Source of the DNA: Alphaproteobacteria bacterium
Lineage (GTDB): Bacteria; Pseudomonadota; Alphaproteobacteria; Micropepsales; Micropepsaceae
Direction of reading: 5' to 3'
Assembly (NCBI GenBank): GCA_003158585.1
Contig: PMKE01000052.1
Span: 274-53,795, forward strand
Length of the DNA: 53,522 nucleotides
Shown: positions 34,503 to 45,233 of the stretch, in pieces
Layout of the letters: each line of letters starts with the position of its first letter
Numbering within the stretch: position 1 is the stretch's first letter
Notes under the pieces: model-generated
What the model saw: the letters and a program-made list of their open reading frames with translations, nothing else
What the model was told of the DNA's origin: nothing
The model's database searches: none
Made by a program: the position numbers and the translations under genes

Positions 34503-35308
34503 GCAATCCCACCGACGACGACGAAGCCGAGATCGAAGCGAGCAAGGCGCCGCTGCTCGAACACCTGCTCGAACTCAGGAAGCGGATCGTCTATTCGCTG
34601 CTTGCCTTCGTGGGCGGCTTCATCATCTGCTTCATCTTCGCCAAGCCGATCTACGGATACCTCACCGCGCCGCTCGCCCACGCGCTGGTAGGCCAGCCGA
34701 ACCGCCATCTCGTCTACACCGCGCTGTACGAGACGTTCTTCACCTACGCCAAGGTCGGCATGTTCGCGGGACTGTGCCTGTCGTTCCCCGTCATCGCCTC
34801 GCAGATCTGGATGTTCGTGGCGCCCGGGCTCTACCGGCGCGAGCGCAGGGCCTTCATACCGTTCCTGCTGGCGACGCCGGTGCTGTTCCTGACCGGGGCA
34901 AGCTTCGTCTATTACGTGATGCTGCCCTTCGCCATAAAGTTCTTCCTCGGTTTCCAGACCCAGGGCGGCAAGGACGCGCTGCCCATCGAGCTGATGGCCA
35001 AGGTCAGCGATTACCTCGACTTCGTGACGACGCTGATCTTCGCCTTCGGCCTGACCTTCCAGATGCCGGTGCTGCTGACGCTGCTCGGCCGGGTGGGGAT
35101 CGTCACGGCCGCGGCGCTGCGCCGCGCGCGCCGTTACGCCATCGTCGGCATCGTGGCGCTGGCCGCCGTCATCACGCCGCCCGATGCCATCAGCCCGATC
35201 ATCCTCAGCGTGCCGCTGATCCTGTTGTATGAGATTTCGATCTTGTGCGTGGCCCTGATCGAGAGAAAACGGGCGAAGGAAGAGGCGGAAAAAGAAGCCG
35301 AATCCTGA
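34499..35308 (+). CDS. tatC: Sec-independent protein translocase TatC
   Basis: The six-helix core of the Tat receptor that reads the twin-arginine signal. The 269-residue product has the N-terminal LLEHLLELRKRIVYSLLAF with the conserved acidic and arginine residues, SFPVIASQIWMFVAPGLY, and the FGLTFQMPVLLTLL and ITPPDAISPIILSVPLILLY helices, ending in a charged tail. Third gene of the tat operon, 53 bp before serS. Confidence 0.97.
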   Translation: MSNPTDDDEAEIEASKAPLLEHLLELRKRIVYSLLAFVGGFIICFIFAKPIYGYLTAPLAHALVGQPNRHLVYTALYETFFTYAKVGMFAGLCLSFPVIASQIWMFVAPGLYRRERRAFIPFLLATPVLFLTGASFVYYVMLPFAIKFFLGFQTQGGKDALPIELMAKVSDYLDFVTTLIFAFGLTFQMPVLLTLLGRVGIVTAAALRRARRYAIVGIVALAAVITPPDAISPIILSVPLILLYEISILCVALIERKRAKEEAEKEAES

Positions 35309-35316
35309 GGCTTTGA

Positions 35317-37667
<2,351 letters not shown>

Positions 37668-37674
37668 GAGTCTT

Positions 37675-38370
37675 ATGCCGGAGCACGATCCTCGCCCGAT
37701 CGAACTCGTGATGGCGCTGCGCAAGCAGGGGATCACCGATGCGAAGGTGCTGTCGGCCATCGAGCGGACGCCGCGCGAACTGTTCGTCGAGGCCCCCTTC
37801 ACGCACGCGGCCTACAACAACACGGCCCTGCCCATCCCTTGCGGTCAGACCATCAGCCAGCCCTATATCGTCGCGTATTCGACCGAGGTGCTGGAGCTCG
37901 GCCCCAACATGCGGGTGCTGGAGATCGGCACCGGCTCGGGTTATCAGGCGGCGGTGCTCTCCAAGCTGTGCCGCAGGGTCTACACCATCGAACGGCACAA
38001 ACCACTACTGCTAGAGGCCGAGGCGCGGTTCAAAACACTAAAGCTTGAGAATGTCGTCACCAAACTCGGCGACGGCTTCAAGGGTTGGCCCGAACAGGCG
38101 CCCTTCGACCGCATCCTGCTGACGGCCGCGGTCGCGGACGTGCCGGGTATCCTTATCGAACAGTTAAAGCCCGGAGGCATCCTGGTGGCGCCGCTGGGAA
38201 ATCCTGCCGGGGACGAGTTGGAAAGCTTTTCTCAACTATTAACAAAGATGATCCGAACTGAGACAGGTTGGAAGCGAGAGGCGCTGATCCCCGTTGTGTT
38301 CGTCCCGATGGTGCCGGGCATGCCGCAGGATCCGCGAAAAACCCATGACGGTTCGGACAGGAAGAGGTGA
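37675..38370 (+). CDS. pcm: Protein-L-isoaspartate O-methyltransferase
   Basis: Repairs isoaspartyl damage in proteins by SAM-dependent methylation. The 231-residue product shows the substrate region PIPCGQTISQPYIVAY, SAM motif I VLEIGTGSGYQAAVL and motif LKPGGILVAPLG. TAGGAG precedes the ATG. The gene overlaps the 5' end of nlpD by 26 bp. A C-terminal tail of about ten residues (QDPRKTHDGSDRKR) arises from that overlap. Confidence 0.95.
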   Translation: MPEHDPRPIELVMALRKQGITDAKVLSAIERTPRELFVEAPFTHAAYNNTALPIPCGQTISQPYIVAYSTEVLELGPNMRVLEIGTGSGYQAAVLSKLCRRVYTIERHKPLLLEAEARFKTLKLENVVTKLGDGFKGWPEQAPFDRILLTAAVADVPGILIEQLKPGGILVAPLGNPAGDELESFSQLLTKMIRTETGWKREALIPVVFVPMVPGMPQDPRKTHDGSDRKR

Positions 38371-39049
38371 CAGCTCCCGCGCGTTGCTCGTCGCCCTGGC
38401 ATTCGCCGCGCCGATCCTGCTTAGCGGATGCGCCACGCCGCGCACGCATTTTGCCTGGGACACGGGCAGGACCGCATCCCACCGCTCGCCCGCCAAGCCT
38501 GTTAGTCACGTAGCGCAGCAGCCGCAGCCGCGGCCGCGCTGCGCCTGCGATAACGCTCCGGTTCCCACGCCGCGCCCCACGCCCGCCTGGTATCACCCGG
38601 CCGCCACGCCTGCGCATAACGATAGCGCAGCGGTCGATCCGGCGCCCGCCGGGAGCACGAATTTTTCCTGGCCTATGCAGGGACGCATCCTCTCCAATTA
38701 CGGTTCGACGGCCGGCGGCGCTCGCAACGACGGCATCAACATCGCAGCTTCCGACGGCGAGCCGATCCGCGCCGCCGCGGACGGGACCGTCAGCTACACG
38801 GGCAACGATCTGAAGAGCTACGGTAATCTCACCCTCATCAAGCACGCGGGCGATTACGTCACCGCCTACGCCCATGCCGAGCGCTTCGTCGTAAACCGCG
38901 GCGATCATGTGGCAAGAGGGCAGGTCATCGGTTACGCCGGCAGGTCGGGCGACGTCAGCTCGACGCAGCTTCATTTCGAAATCCGCAGGGGCGTGACGCC
39001 GGTCAATCCGCGCCCGCTGCTCGGCCCGCTGCAGGTGGCGTCGCGATAG
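38345..39049 (+). CDS. nlpD: NlpD-like lipoprotein with degenerate LytM domain
   Basis: A 234-residue outer-membrane lipoprotein candidate: signal peptide with lipobox LLSGC, a proline-rich linker (about 45-100), then a peptidase-M23/LytM fold. The first metal ligands are lost: the usual HxGxD reads NDGIN, while YAHAER and QLHFEIR are kept. This pattern matches NlpD/EnvC, which activate periplasmic amidases for daughter-cell separation rather than cutting peptidoglycan. The surE-pcm-nlpD order, the same as in E. coli, supports it. ATG 38345 fits the signal peptide. Confidence 0.88.
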   Translation: MTVRTGRGDSSRALLVALAFAAPILLSGCATPRTHFAWDTGRTASHRSPAKPVSHVAQQPQPRPRCACDNAPVPTPRPTPAWYHPAATPAHNDSAAVDPAPAGSTNFSWPMQGRILSNYGSTAGGARNDGINIAASDGEPIRAAADGTVSYTGNDLKSYGNLTLIKHAGDYVTAYAHAERFVVNRGDHVARGQVIGYAGRSGDVSSTQLHFEIRRGVTPVNPRPLLGPLQVASR

Positions 39050-39087
39050 GGCGTCGTTCTATCGCCCTTACGGGACTGCCAAGCGGC

Positions 39088-39459
39088 CTACAATCCCAGC
39101 GAGACATTCATCTCGACACGCTCATATGGAACGCGCGGGACCATTCGTCCGGCCTTGGTATCGAGTCGGACAAGCCGGTAGCGTTCCATCGTATGCAGGG
39201 TGCGTGACAGGTTACTCTCCGCACGCCCTGACAAAGCAGCAAGATCCTTCAAGGAAGTTGGTTCGGCACGCCGGATCAGTTCCAGAAGCAGACGATTTTT
39301 CGTCGACAAGACCTGCGCAAGCGATTCCATCGACGTGAACCAGACTTTCGGTTCGTCCGGCTTGGCTTTGTGTGTTCCTCTGGCGATGGCCAGTGTGCGT
39401 GTTTTCATCTCTTCGCGCGAGGCGATCCCGATCTTCAGAATTTTCAGTTCTTTGCTCAC
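39088..39459 (-). CDS. Winged-helix DNA-binding protein, candidate antitoxin (TumA / HVO_A0114-like)
   Basis: A 123-residue protein with a MarR/ArsR-like winged helix at about 45-110 (SLAQVLSTKNRLLLELI, LSGRAESNLSRTLHTMERYRLV). The start overlaps the toxin stop by four bases. Pairing of an HVO_A0114-type regulator with a DUF6516/TumE protein is a recognised toxin-antitoxin arrangement. It is expected to bind its own promoter and hold the toxin in check. Identification is by memory of the families. Confidence 0.75.
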   Translation of the reverse strand: MSKELKILKIGIASREEMKTRTLAIARGTHKAKPDEPKVWFTSMESLAQVLSTKNRLLLELIRRAEPTSLKDLAALSGRAESNLSRTLHTMERYRLVRLDTKAGRMVPRVPYERVEMNVSLGL

Positions 39460-39845
39460 ATCACACCTTTTGCCTTGAGGACTTTGTCTACTTCTGTCCA
39501 GAAATCGGTCAGCAAAGTTTCGGCATCGACGTACTCGTAGGGTTTGGTCTTGCCCTCGACATGGTAGTGATCGTTGGTCTTTGCTGTTTTCCTCGACGGC
39601 TTGCGGCCAGATGAAACGGCGTGCGCGTTATCGAAGCAAAGCAACCGTTGGTCCCGGGGCGAAAAAAGGCAAAGGCTGTAGTCGATCCCGTGAGGTCTTT
39701 GCGTGCCGGCAGGAACCTCTCTGGCGGAAATCTCAACCCAAAACCCTTCCCCCATATCCATGATCTCGCCGTCGAGATCGAGCAGCCGCTCCAGCGTCCG
39801 ATCATTCCGTAGACGGTACTTATCATCTGGTGATAACTTTGTCAA
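39456..39845 (-). CDS. TumE/DUF6516-family toxin candidate
   Basis: A 129-residue acidic/basic soluble protein with the TumE-like pattern HGIDYSLCLFSPRDQRLLCFDNAH and DHYHVEG in its middle and a C-terminal helix (LLTDFWTEVDKVL). It starts with TTG 39845, supported by GGGGGGAAG four bases upstream. It lies 18 bp after the DUF815 stop on the same strand and before the regulator. The molecular target is not established to my knowledge. A 17-bp inverted repeat (39820-39836) inside its first codons could be an operator. Confidence 0.72.
   Translation of the reverse strand: MTKLSPDDKYRLRNDRTLERLLDLDGEIMDMGEGFWVEISAREVPAGTQRPHGIDYSLCLFSPRDQRLLCFDNAHAVSSGRKPSRKTAKTNDHYHVEGKTKPYEYVDAETLLTDFWTEVDKVLKAKGVM
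39820..39836. promoter_or_regulatory. Inverted repeat within the toxin 5' end
   Basis: TTATCA and TGATAA flank TCTGG in codons 4-9 of the TumE-like gene. It may be an autoregulatory operator or chance. Confidence 0.25.
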
Positions 39846-39863
39846 TGACTTCCCCCCGCTTGA

Positions 39864-40679
39864 TTATCCCCCGATCTTCTTCCCCAATTCCCCCGCCAGA
39901 TCCTGGATAAACTGCCAGGCGACACGGCCCGAGCGGGCGCCGCGCCCGGCGGACCAGGCAAGCGCCTTGCGGTGCAAATTCTCGGCGGCGATCTGAAGCC
40001 CGAAATGGGCGGCATAGGATTCGACCATCGCCAGATATTCGTCCTGAGCGCAGTTGTGGAAGCCGAGCCACAGCCCGAAGCGGTCCGAGAGCGAAATCTT
40101 CTCCTCGACGGCCTCGTAGGGATTGATCGCCGTGGAGCGCTCGTTCTCCATCATCTCGCGCGGCATGAGGTGCCGCCGGTTGGAGGTGGCGTAGAACAGT
40201 ACATTGGCCGGACGGCCCTCGATGCCGCCTTCCAGCGCCGCCTTGAGCGATTTGTAGCTGGTGTCGTCCTTGTCGAAGGAGAGATCGTCGCAGAACAAGA
40301 GGAAGCGGCGCGGCTCGCCCCGTAGCCGGCGCAGCAGCAGCGGCAGGCTGGAAACCTCCTCGCGGTGGACCTCAATCAGCACGAGGCGCGAGGCGCCGCG
40401 GCGCCCGCGGTTGACCTGCGTGTGCAGCGCCTTGACCAGAGAGCTCTTGCCCATGCCGCGAGCTCCCCACAACAGGGCGTTGTTGGCCGGCAGGCCGTCG
40501 GCGAATCGCCGCGTGTTCTCGATCAGCGTGTCGCGCGCAGAATCGATGCCCTTCAAGAGGTGCAGCGGCAGGCTAGCGACTTTGCGAACGGGTAGCAGCC
40601 GACTCGCGCCTGCCTCCCAAATGAACGCATCGGGTGTGTCCGCGGCTTTCCGTCGCTTGCCGATTTTCGGTGAAGTCAT
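39864..40679 (-). CDS. DUF815 family AAA-type ATPase
   Basis: A 271-residue P-loop protein. Walker A is GARGMGKS (72-79), Walker B LLFCDDLSF, and the conserved ATSNRRHLMPREM and DRFGLWLGF motifs mark DUF815. Function is unknown; it resembles AAA+ loaders. ATG 40679 follows AGGA. It is divergent from yajC and leads toward the toxin-antitoxin pair. Confidence 0.92.
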   Translation of the reverse strand: MTSPKIGKRRKAADTPDAFIWEAGASRLLPVRKVASLPLHLLKGIDSARDTLIENTRRFADGLPANNALLWGARGMGKSSLVKALHTQVNRGRRGASRLVLIEVHREEVSSLPLLLRRLRGEPRRFLLFCDDLSFDKDDTSYKSLKAALEGGIEGRPANVLFYATSNRRHLMPREMMENERSTAINPYEAVEEKISLSDRFGLWLGFHNCAQDEYLAMVESYAAHFGLQIAAENLHRKALAWSAGRGARSGRVAWQFIQDLAGELGKKIGG

Positions 40680-40703
40680 TGCTAATCCTTTGATTTTGCA
40701 GAG

Positions 40704-40731
40704 TTGCAAAGGTGCGACACCCGGCTATAGT
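40704..40731 (+). promoter_or_regulatory. Putative yajC-secD promoter
   Basis: TTGCAA (40704-40709), 16 bp, TATAGT (40726-40731), 30 bp before the yajC start. Good match for a housekeeping promoter. Confidence 0.5.
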
Positions 40732-40760
40732 CCGCGCCGCGCGGGGCTAGCCCGCCAGAA

Positions 40761-41078
40761 ATGGACACCTCCATGCAAGATTTACTGACCTCTCCGCTTC
40801 CCATGCTGATCGCCGTTGCCGCGATCTTTTACTTCCTGGTCTGGCGCCCGCAACAGCAACAGGCAAAAAAACTCCGGCAGGCCGTCGAGGCCGTGCGGCG
40901 CGGCGATACCGTCGTGCTGTCGTCGGGCATCATCGGAAAGGTGGCGAAAGTCCCTCAGAAGGAAGACCCGGAAGTCGTGGTCGAAATCGCCGACGGCGTG
41001 CAAGTGCGCGTGTTGCGCGGCGCCCTCTCCGAAGTGCGCACCAAGGCGCAGCCCGTCGAGGCGAAGGCAGAGAAGTAG
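40761..41078 (+). CDS. yajC: Preprotein translocase subunit YajC
   Basis: A 105-residue single-pass inner-membrane protein that associates with SecDF. The helix PMLIAVAAIFYFLVWRPQQQQ and the soluble tail with TVVLSSGIIGKVAKV are diagnostic. ATG 40773 is a possible start. Three bases separate it from secD. Confidence 0.95.
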   Translation: MDTSMQDLLTSPLPMLIAVAAIFYFLVWRPQQQQAKKLRQAVEAVRRGDTVVLSSGIIGKVAKVPQKEDPEVVVEIADGVQVRVLRGALSEVRTKAQPVEAKAEK

Positions 41079-41081
41079 CAC

Positions 41082-42698
41082 ATGCTGCAGGTATCCCGCT
41101 GGATACAGATCGTCGTCGCCCTGATCCTCTTCGCGGGGATCGTGATCTCGCTGCCCAATGCGCTTCCCGAGAGGGTGCGCAACCAGCTGCCGGGCTGGGT
41201 TCCGAGTAACACGGTGAGCCTCGGCCTCGACCTTCAGGGCGGCTCCTACGTGCTGCTCGAAGTCGAGCTCGACCAGGTCATCAAGAACCAGCTCGATACG
41301 CTGGTCGGCGACATCCGGCGCACGCTGCGCAAGGCCCATATCGGTTATACGGACCTCAGCTCGGGCGACAACTCCGTCACGGTGCGGATCATCGACCGCG
41401 CGCAATTCGACGACGCGCTCGAGGCCATCAAGGATCTCAACCCGGCTCTGTCGGGCTCGGCGCTGATCGGCACCCATCAATACGATATCACCCAGCCGGG
41501 CAACGGCCGCATCGTTCTTACGGCGACCGAAGCCTACAAGAAGCAGCAACAGAGCGACGTCGTCAGCCGCTCGATCGAAGTGGTGCGCAAGCGCATCGAC
41601 GAATTGGGCACCAAGGAGCCGTCGATCGAGCAGCAGGGAATCGATCGCATCGTCGTCCAGGTGCCGGGCCTCTCCAACCCCGACCACCTGCTTAAAATCC
41701 TGCAAACTACCGCCAAGATGACGTTCCAGATGGTGGACGAGACAGGCGACCTCGCGGCAGCGATCACGCAGCACCGCGTCCCGCCGAACGACGAGCTTCT
41801 GCCGATGGAGAGCGAGCGCAACGGCATCCAGCAGCCTCCGCTGCTGGTGCAGAAGCGTGTGCTGATCGCAGGCGACAGGCTGAAGAGCGCAGGCTGGACT
41901 ACCAGTTCGCAGACCGGTCAGGTCGTCGTCACCTTCCGTTTCGACAATGTCGGGGCGAAGGAGTTCGCCGAGACCACGAAAGAAAACGTCAATCACCGCT
42001 TCGCCATCGTGCTCGACAAGAAGATCCTGACGGCGCCGGTGATCCGCGAGCCGATCCTGGGCGGATCGGGCCAGATCGAGGGTAATTTCACGGTGCAGAG
42101 CGCCGGCGATCTGTCGGCACTTCTCAGAGCCGGCGCGCTGCCCGCGCCGCTCAAGCCGCTCGACCGGCGCACGGTCGGCCCCGACCTCGGCGCGGACTCG
42201 ATCAGGGCAGGAAGCATCGCCACGGTGGCGGGACTGATCCTGGTCGCGATATTCATGATCCTGCGCTACGGCCTGTTCGGGGTGTTCGCGGACATCGCGA
42301 TGGGCCTGAACATCATCCTTCTCCTGGCAGTGCTGACGCTGTTCGGCGCCACACTGACGCTACCCGGCATCGCCGGCATCGTGCTGACGATGGGCATGGC
42401 GGTGGACGCCAACGTGCTGATCTTCGAGCGAATGCGAGAGGAGCACCGCAACGGGCGAAGTATGCTCGGCGCCATCGACACGGGCGAGCGACGAGCCATC
42501 ACCACCATTGTCGACGCCAACGCCACGCATTTGATCGCCTCGCTGATCCTGTTCGAGTTGGGCTCGGGACCGGTGCGCGGCTTTGCGGTGACGTTGGGCG
42601 TCGGCATCATCACCTCGTTCTTCACGGCGGTGATGGTGACGCGGCTGATCATTATCGCCTGGCTGCGGATGGCCAAGCCGAAGAAGCTCATCATCTAG
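41082..42698 (+). CDS. secD: Protein translocase subunit SecD
   Basis: Uses the proton gradient to pull proteins out of the SecYEG channel on the periplasmic side. The 538-residue protein has the N-terminal helix, LGLDLQGGSYVLLEV, the P1 periplasmic domain with PGLSNPDHLLKIL, and six RND-type helices including GMAVDANVLIFERMREE. It ends normally (FFTAVMVTRL and a short tail). The next gene follows without a gap and is not secF, which usually stands here. Confidence 0.97.
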   Translation: MLQVSRWIQIVVALILFAGIVISLPNALPERVRNQLPGWVPSNTVSLGLDLQGGSYVLLEVELDQVIKNQLDTLVGDIRRTLRKAHIGYTDLSSGDNSVTVRIIDRAQFDDALEAIKDLNPALSGSALIGTHQYDITQPGNGRIVLTATEAYKKQQQSDVVSRSIEVVRKRIDELGTKEPSIEQQGIDRIVVQVPGLSNPDHLLKILQTTAKMTFQMVDETGDLAAAITQHRVPPNDELLPMESERNGIQQPPLLVQKRVLIAGDRLKSAGWTTSSQTGQVVVTFRFDNVGAKEFAETTKENVNHRFAIVLDKKILTAPVIREPILGGSGQIEGNFTVQSAGDLSALLRAGALPAPLKPLDRRTVGPDLGADSIRAGSIATVAGLILVAIFMILRYGLFGVFADIAMGLNIILLLAVLTLFGATLTLPGIAGIVLTMGMAVDANVLIFERMREEHRNGRSMLGAIDTGERRAITTIVDANATHLIASLILFELGSGPVRGFAVTLGVGIITSFFTAVMVTRLIIIAWLRMAKPKKLII

Positions 42699-43394
42699 GT
42701 GGCGATGCACGCCGCCTTCGCAGCCTGCGAGGCGCTGGTCCGGCGGCACGATCCGGACCGCTTTTTCGCGGCGCTGTTCGCGCCCGAGGGCAAGCGTCCT
42801 TTCCTGTTTGCGCTTTACGCTCTCTATTACGAGCTGGCGCACGCGGCCGCGGCGGCGCGCGAGCCGATGCTGGCCGACATCCGCTTGGCATGGTGGCGCG
42901 AGACGGTGGAAGGGGCGAGGGCGGGACATCCTCGCGATCACGACGTCGCCAGGGCGCTGGCGGAGACCTTCCGGGCCGCCGACCTGCCGGCGGAATTGTT
43001 CGAACGCATGATCGCGGCGCGGTCGTTCGATGCAGGAGCCGAGCCGTTCGCCGATCTCAAGGCGCTCGAAGACCACGCCGATGCGACTTCGGGGATACTG
43101 ATGCGCCTTGCCGCGCGCGTGCTGGACACGGAAGCAGACGACTTGGCACGCCAAGCGGGGATCGCCTACGCGCTGGCAGGACGGAGCGGCGATAAGTTCC
43201 GCCTCGTTCAAAGCGAAATTGCGCCGCTGGCGAAGGCCCATTACCTCGCGGCGCGTGCAATGGCCGCCCCGCGCGAGGCGCTTGCGGCTTTCCTGCCCGC
43301 CGCGTTGGTGCCGCTTTATCTCAAGCACCGCGATCCGCCCTTGTGGCGGAAACAGATTGCGCTGTTGAGTTCAGCGGTACGGGGGCAGATATAA
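42699..43394 (+). CDS. Squalene/phytoene synthase-family protein, NDUFAF6-like
   Basis: A 231-residue protein of the isoprenoid-synthase fold. The segment ADIRLAWWRETVEG, preceded by RPFLFALYALYYELA, corresponds to that in NDUFAF6, the mitochondrial complex I assembly factor, and to the alphaproteobacterial homologues found near secDF and trmFO. The DxxxD metal motifs of true synthases are not evident, so catalysis of squalene or phytoene formation is doubtful. GTG 42699 abuts the secD stop; ATG 42705 is an alternative. Confidence 0.8.
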   Translation: MAMHAAFAACEALVRRHDPDRFFAALFAPEGKRPFLFALYALYYELAHAAAAAREPMLADIRLAWWRETVEGARAGHPRDHDVARALAETFRAADLPAELFERMIAARSFDAGAEPFADLKALEDHADATSGILMRLAARVLDTEADDLARQAGIAYALAGRSGDKFRLVQSEIAPLAKAHYLAARAMAAPREALAAFLPAALVPLYLKHRDPPLWRKQIALLSSAVRGQI

Positions 43395-43397
43395 CCT

Positions 43398-43546
43398 GTC
43401 ATCCCGGCCGAGCGATCAGTCCGAGAGCGACAGCGAACGGACTTGATCGCGAAGGGCCGGGACCCACCGGATAGTATACGCTCGTTGTGAAGTAGGTCCC
43501 GGGCCTCGCGCCCTTCGCTGCGCTCAGGGCGTTCGCCCGGGATGAC
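43398..43546. repeat. Dispersed palindromic pair (BIME-like), GTCATCCCGG family
   Basis: Left unit begins GTCATCCCGG and holds a 12-bp stem (GCGATCA+GTCCG with CGGAC+TGATCGC, one bulge); right unit, inverted, holds CGCCCT/AGGGCG. It fills the gap between the convergent synthase-family gene and trmFO. Confidence 0.85.
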
Positions 43547-43548
43547 AA

Positions 43549-44865
43549 TTATTTTTCGCTCAGCCACTTTTCCAAATCCGCCAGGGCGCGATGGGACATC
43601 GCCTTCTTGCGATCGCGGCCGCGGGCACCGGCGAGTTCGGGAAACAGTCCGAAATTCACGTTCATCGGCTGGAAGGTATCGGCCTCGGCGCCCCCGGTGA
43701 TGTGGGCGAGGAGTGCGCCAAGCGCGGTGGTGGGCGGCGGCGGCTCGATCATTCCGGCGGCGAAGCGGCCTGCGATGAGGCCAATGGCGGCGCTCTCGAC
43801 ATAACCTTCCACGCCGGTGATCTGTCCCGCGAAGCGCAGGGAAGGCCGCGCCTTCAGCCGAAGCTGCGCATCGAGCAGGTGCGGCGAGTTGATGAAGGTG
43901 TTGCGGTGCAGTCCGCCCAGCCGCGCAAAGCTGGCGTTCTCGAGGCCGGGGATCATGCGGAAGATGCGTATCTGCTCGGCGTGCTTGAGCTTGGTCTGGA
44001 AGCCCACCATGTTCCACAGCGTGCCGAGAGCGTTGTCCTGACGAAGCTGCACCACGGCAAAGGGCCGCACATCCCGGCGAGGGTCGCGCAAGCCGACGGG
44101 TTTCATCGGTCCGTAGCGCAGCGTGTCGAAGCCGCGCGATGCCATCACTTCCACCGGCAAACAGCCCTCGAAATAGGGTGTGGATTTTTCCCAGTCCTTG
44201 AATTCAGTCTTCTCGCCGTTGAGCAGCGCCTCCACGAAGGCGCGGTACTGCGCTTCGTCGAGCGGGCAGTTGACGTAGTCGGCGCCGTCGCCCTTGTCGT
44301 AGCGCGACTGCATCCAGGCCGTGCCCATGTCGATGCTCTCGCGGTGCACGATGGGCGCGATGGCGTCGAAGAAGGAGAGGGCCTCCGTATCCGTCAGCGT
44401 GCGAATGAACTCCGCGAGGGCGGGCGAGGTGAGAGGGCCGGTGGCGACGATGACCGATTGCCAATCCGGCGGCAGTTCCGAGATTTCCTCGCGGCGGATT
44501 TCGATGTTGGGATGCCCGGCCAACGCAGCCGTGATCTCCGCGGAGAAGCCGTGGCGGTCCACCGCCAGCGCGCCGCCCGCGGGCAGCCTGTGTGCATCGG
44601 CGGCGCGCAGCACCAGCGAGCCGGCGCGGCGCATCTCCTCGTGCAACAGGCCGACGGCGTTGTTCTCCCGATCGTCGGAACGCAGCGAGTTGGAGCAGAC
44701 CAGTTCCGCCAGACCGTCGGTCCGGTGGGCATCTGTGCCGCGAACGGGGCGCATCTCGTGCAGCACGACGCGCGCGTGCGCCGCCGCCTGCCAGGCCGCC
44801 TCGCTGCCCGCCAGCCCCCCGCCGACGATGTGAACTGTTTCGGCCAAAACCGTTCCTCTGCCCAT
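43549..44865 (-). CDS. trmFO: Methylenetetrahydrofolate-tRNA-(uracil-5-)-methyltransferase
   Basis: A flavoprotein that forms 5-methyluridine at tRNA position 54 using methylene-THF rather than SAM. The 438-residue product has the FAD motif [45 protein letters not shown] and [17 protein letters not shown], all family hallmarks. The start could be a few codons downstream. Head-to-tail with the repeat element at its 3' end. Confidence 0.96.
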   Translation of the reverse strand: MGRGTVLAETVHIVGGGLAGSEAAWQAAAHARVVLHEMRPVRGTDAHRTDGLAELVCSNSLRSDDRENNAVGLLHEEMRRAGSLVLRAADAHRLPAGGALAVDRHGFSAEITAALAGHPNIEIRREEISELPPDWQSVIVATGPLTSPALAEFIRTLTDTEALSFFDAIAPIVHRESIDMGTAWMQSRYDKGDGADYVNCPLDEAQYRAFVEALLNGEKTEFKDWEKSTPYFEGCLPVEVMASRGFDTLRYGPMKPVGLRDPRRDVRPFAVVQLRQDNALGTLWNMVGFQTKLKHAEQIRIFRMIPGLENASFARLGGLHRNTFINSPHLLDAQLRLKARPSLRFAGQITGVEGYVESAAIGLIAGRFAAGMIEPPPPTTALGALLAHITGGAEADTFQPMNVNFGLFPELAGARGRDRKKAMSHRALADLEKWLSEK

Positions 44866-44937
44866 GATGACGTTCGCGAGGGCTTTGAGCGCGAATTCCT
44901 ACATTAACAGAAGATCCCGCAACCGGACCATATCAGC

Positions 44938-44973
44938 TTGACATCAAAGCATCAATATGTTGATGTCTTGATG
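44938..44973 (+). promoter_or_regulatory. vapBC promoter and operator
   Basis: TTGACA (44938-44943) overlaps an ordered array: two CATCAA boxes 2 bp apart (44942-44947, 44950-44955), a 4-bp centre, then two TTGATG boxes 2 bp apart (44960-44965, 44968-44973). The symmetry suits two ribbon-helix-helix dimers. It ends 2 bp before the vapB ATG, leaving no room for a ribosome-binding site. Confidence 0.7.
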
Positions 44974-44975
44974 CT

Positions 44976-45233
44976 ATGAACACGATGCGAACGACTGTTA
45001 CCTTCGACCCCGACGTCGCCGTGCGCCTCGCGCGGCTGCGCAGAAAGCGCGACATGGGTCTGAAAGAAATCATCAACGAAGCGGTTCGTCGAGGGCTCGA
45101 CGATATGGAGACACCGCGCAAGCCGCGCAAGCCGTTCGTGACGCGTGCCGTCGATCTGGGCGAGCCGCTGATCAAGAACATGGACAACATCGGCGAAGTG
45201 CTCGCGATGATCGAAGGCGAAGACTACAAGTGA
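44976..45233 (+). CDS. vapB: Ribbon-helix-helix antitoxin (VapB-type)
   Basis: An 85-residue antitoxin. The N-terminal RRT/MRTTVTFDPDVAVRLARLRR strand-helix and LKEIINEAVRRGL second helix form a CopG/RHH DNA-binding fold; the C-terminal tail (VDLGEPLIKNMDNIGEVLAMI) should wrap the toxin. It overlaps the toxin by GTGA. ATG 44985 is an alternative start. Regulation is likely autogenous through the CATCAA array. Confidence 0.85.
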   Translation: MNTMRTTVTFDPDVAVRLARLRRKRDMGLKEIINEAVRRGLDDMETPRKPRKPFVTRAVDLGEPLIKNMDNIGEVLAMIEGEDYK

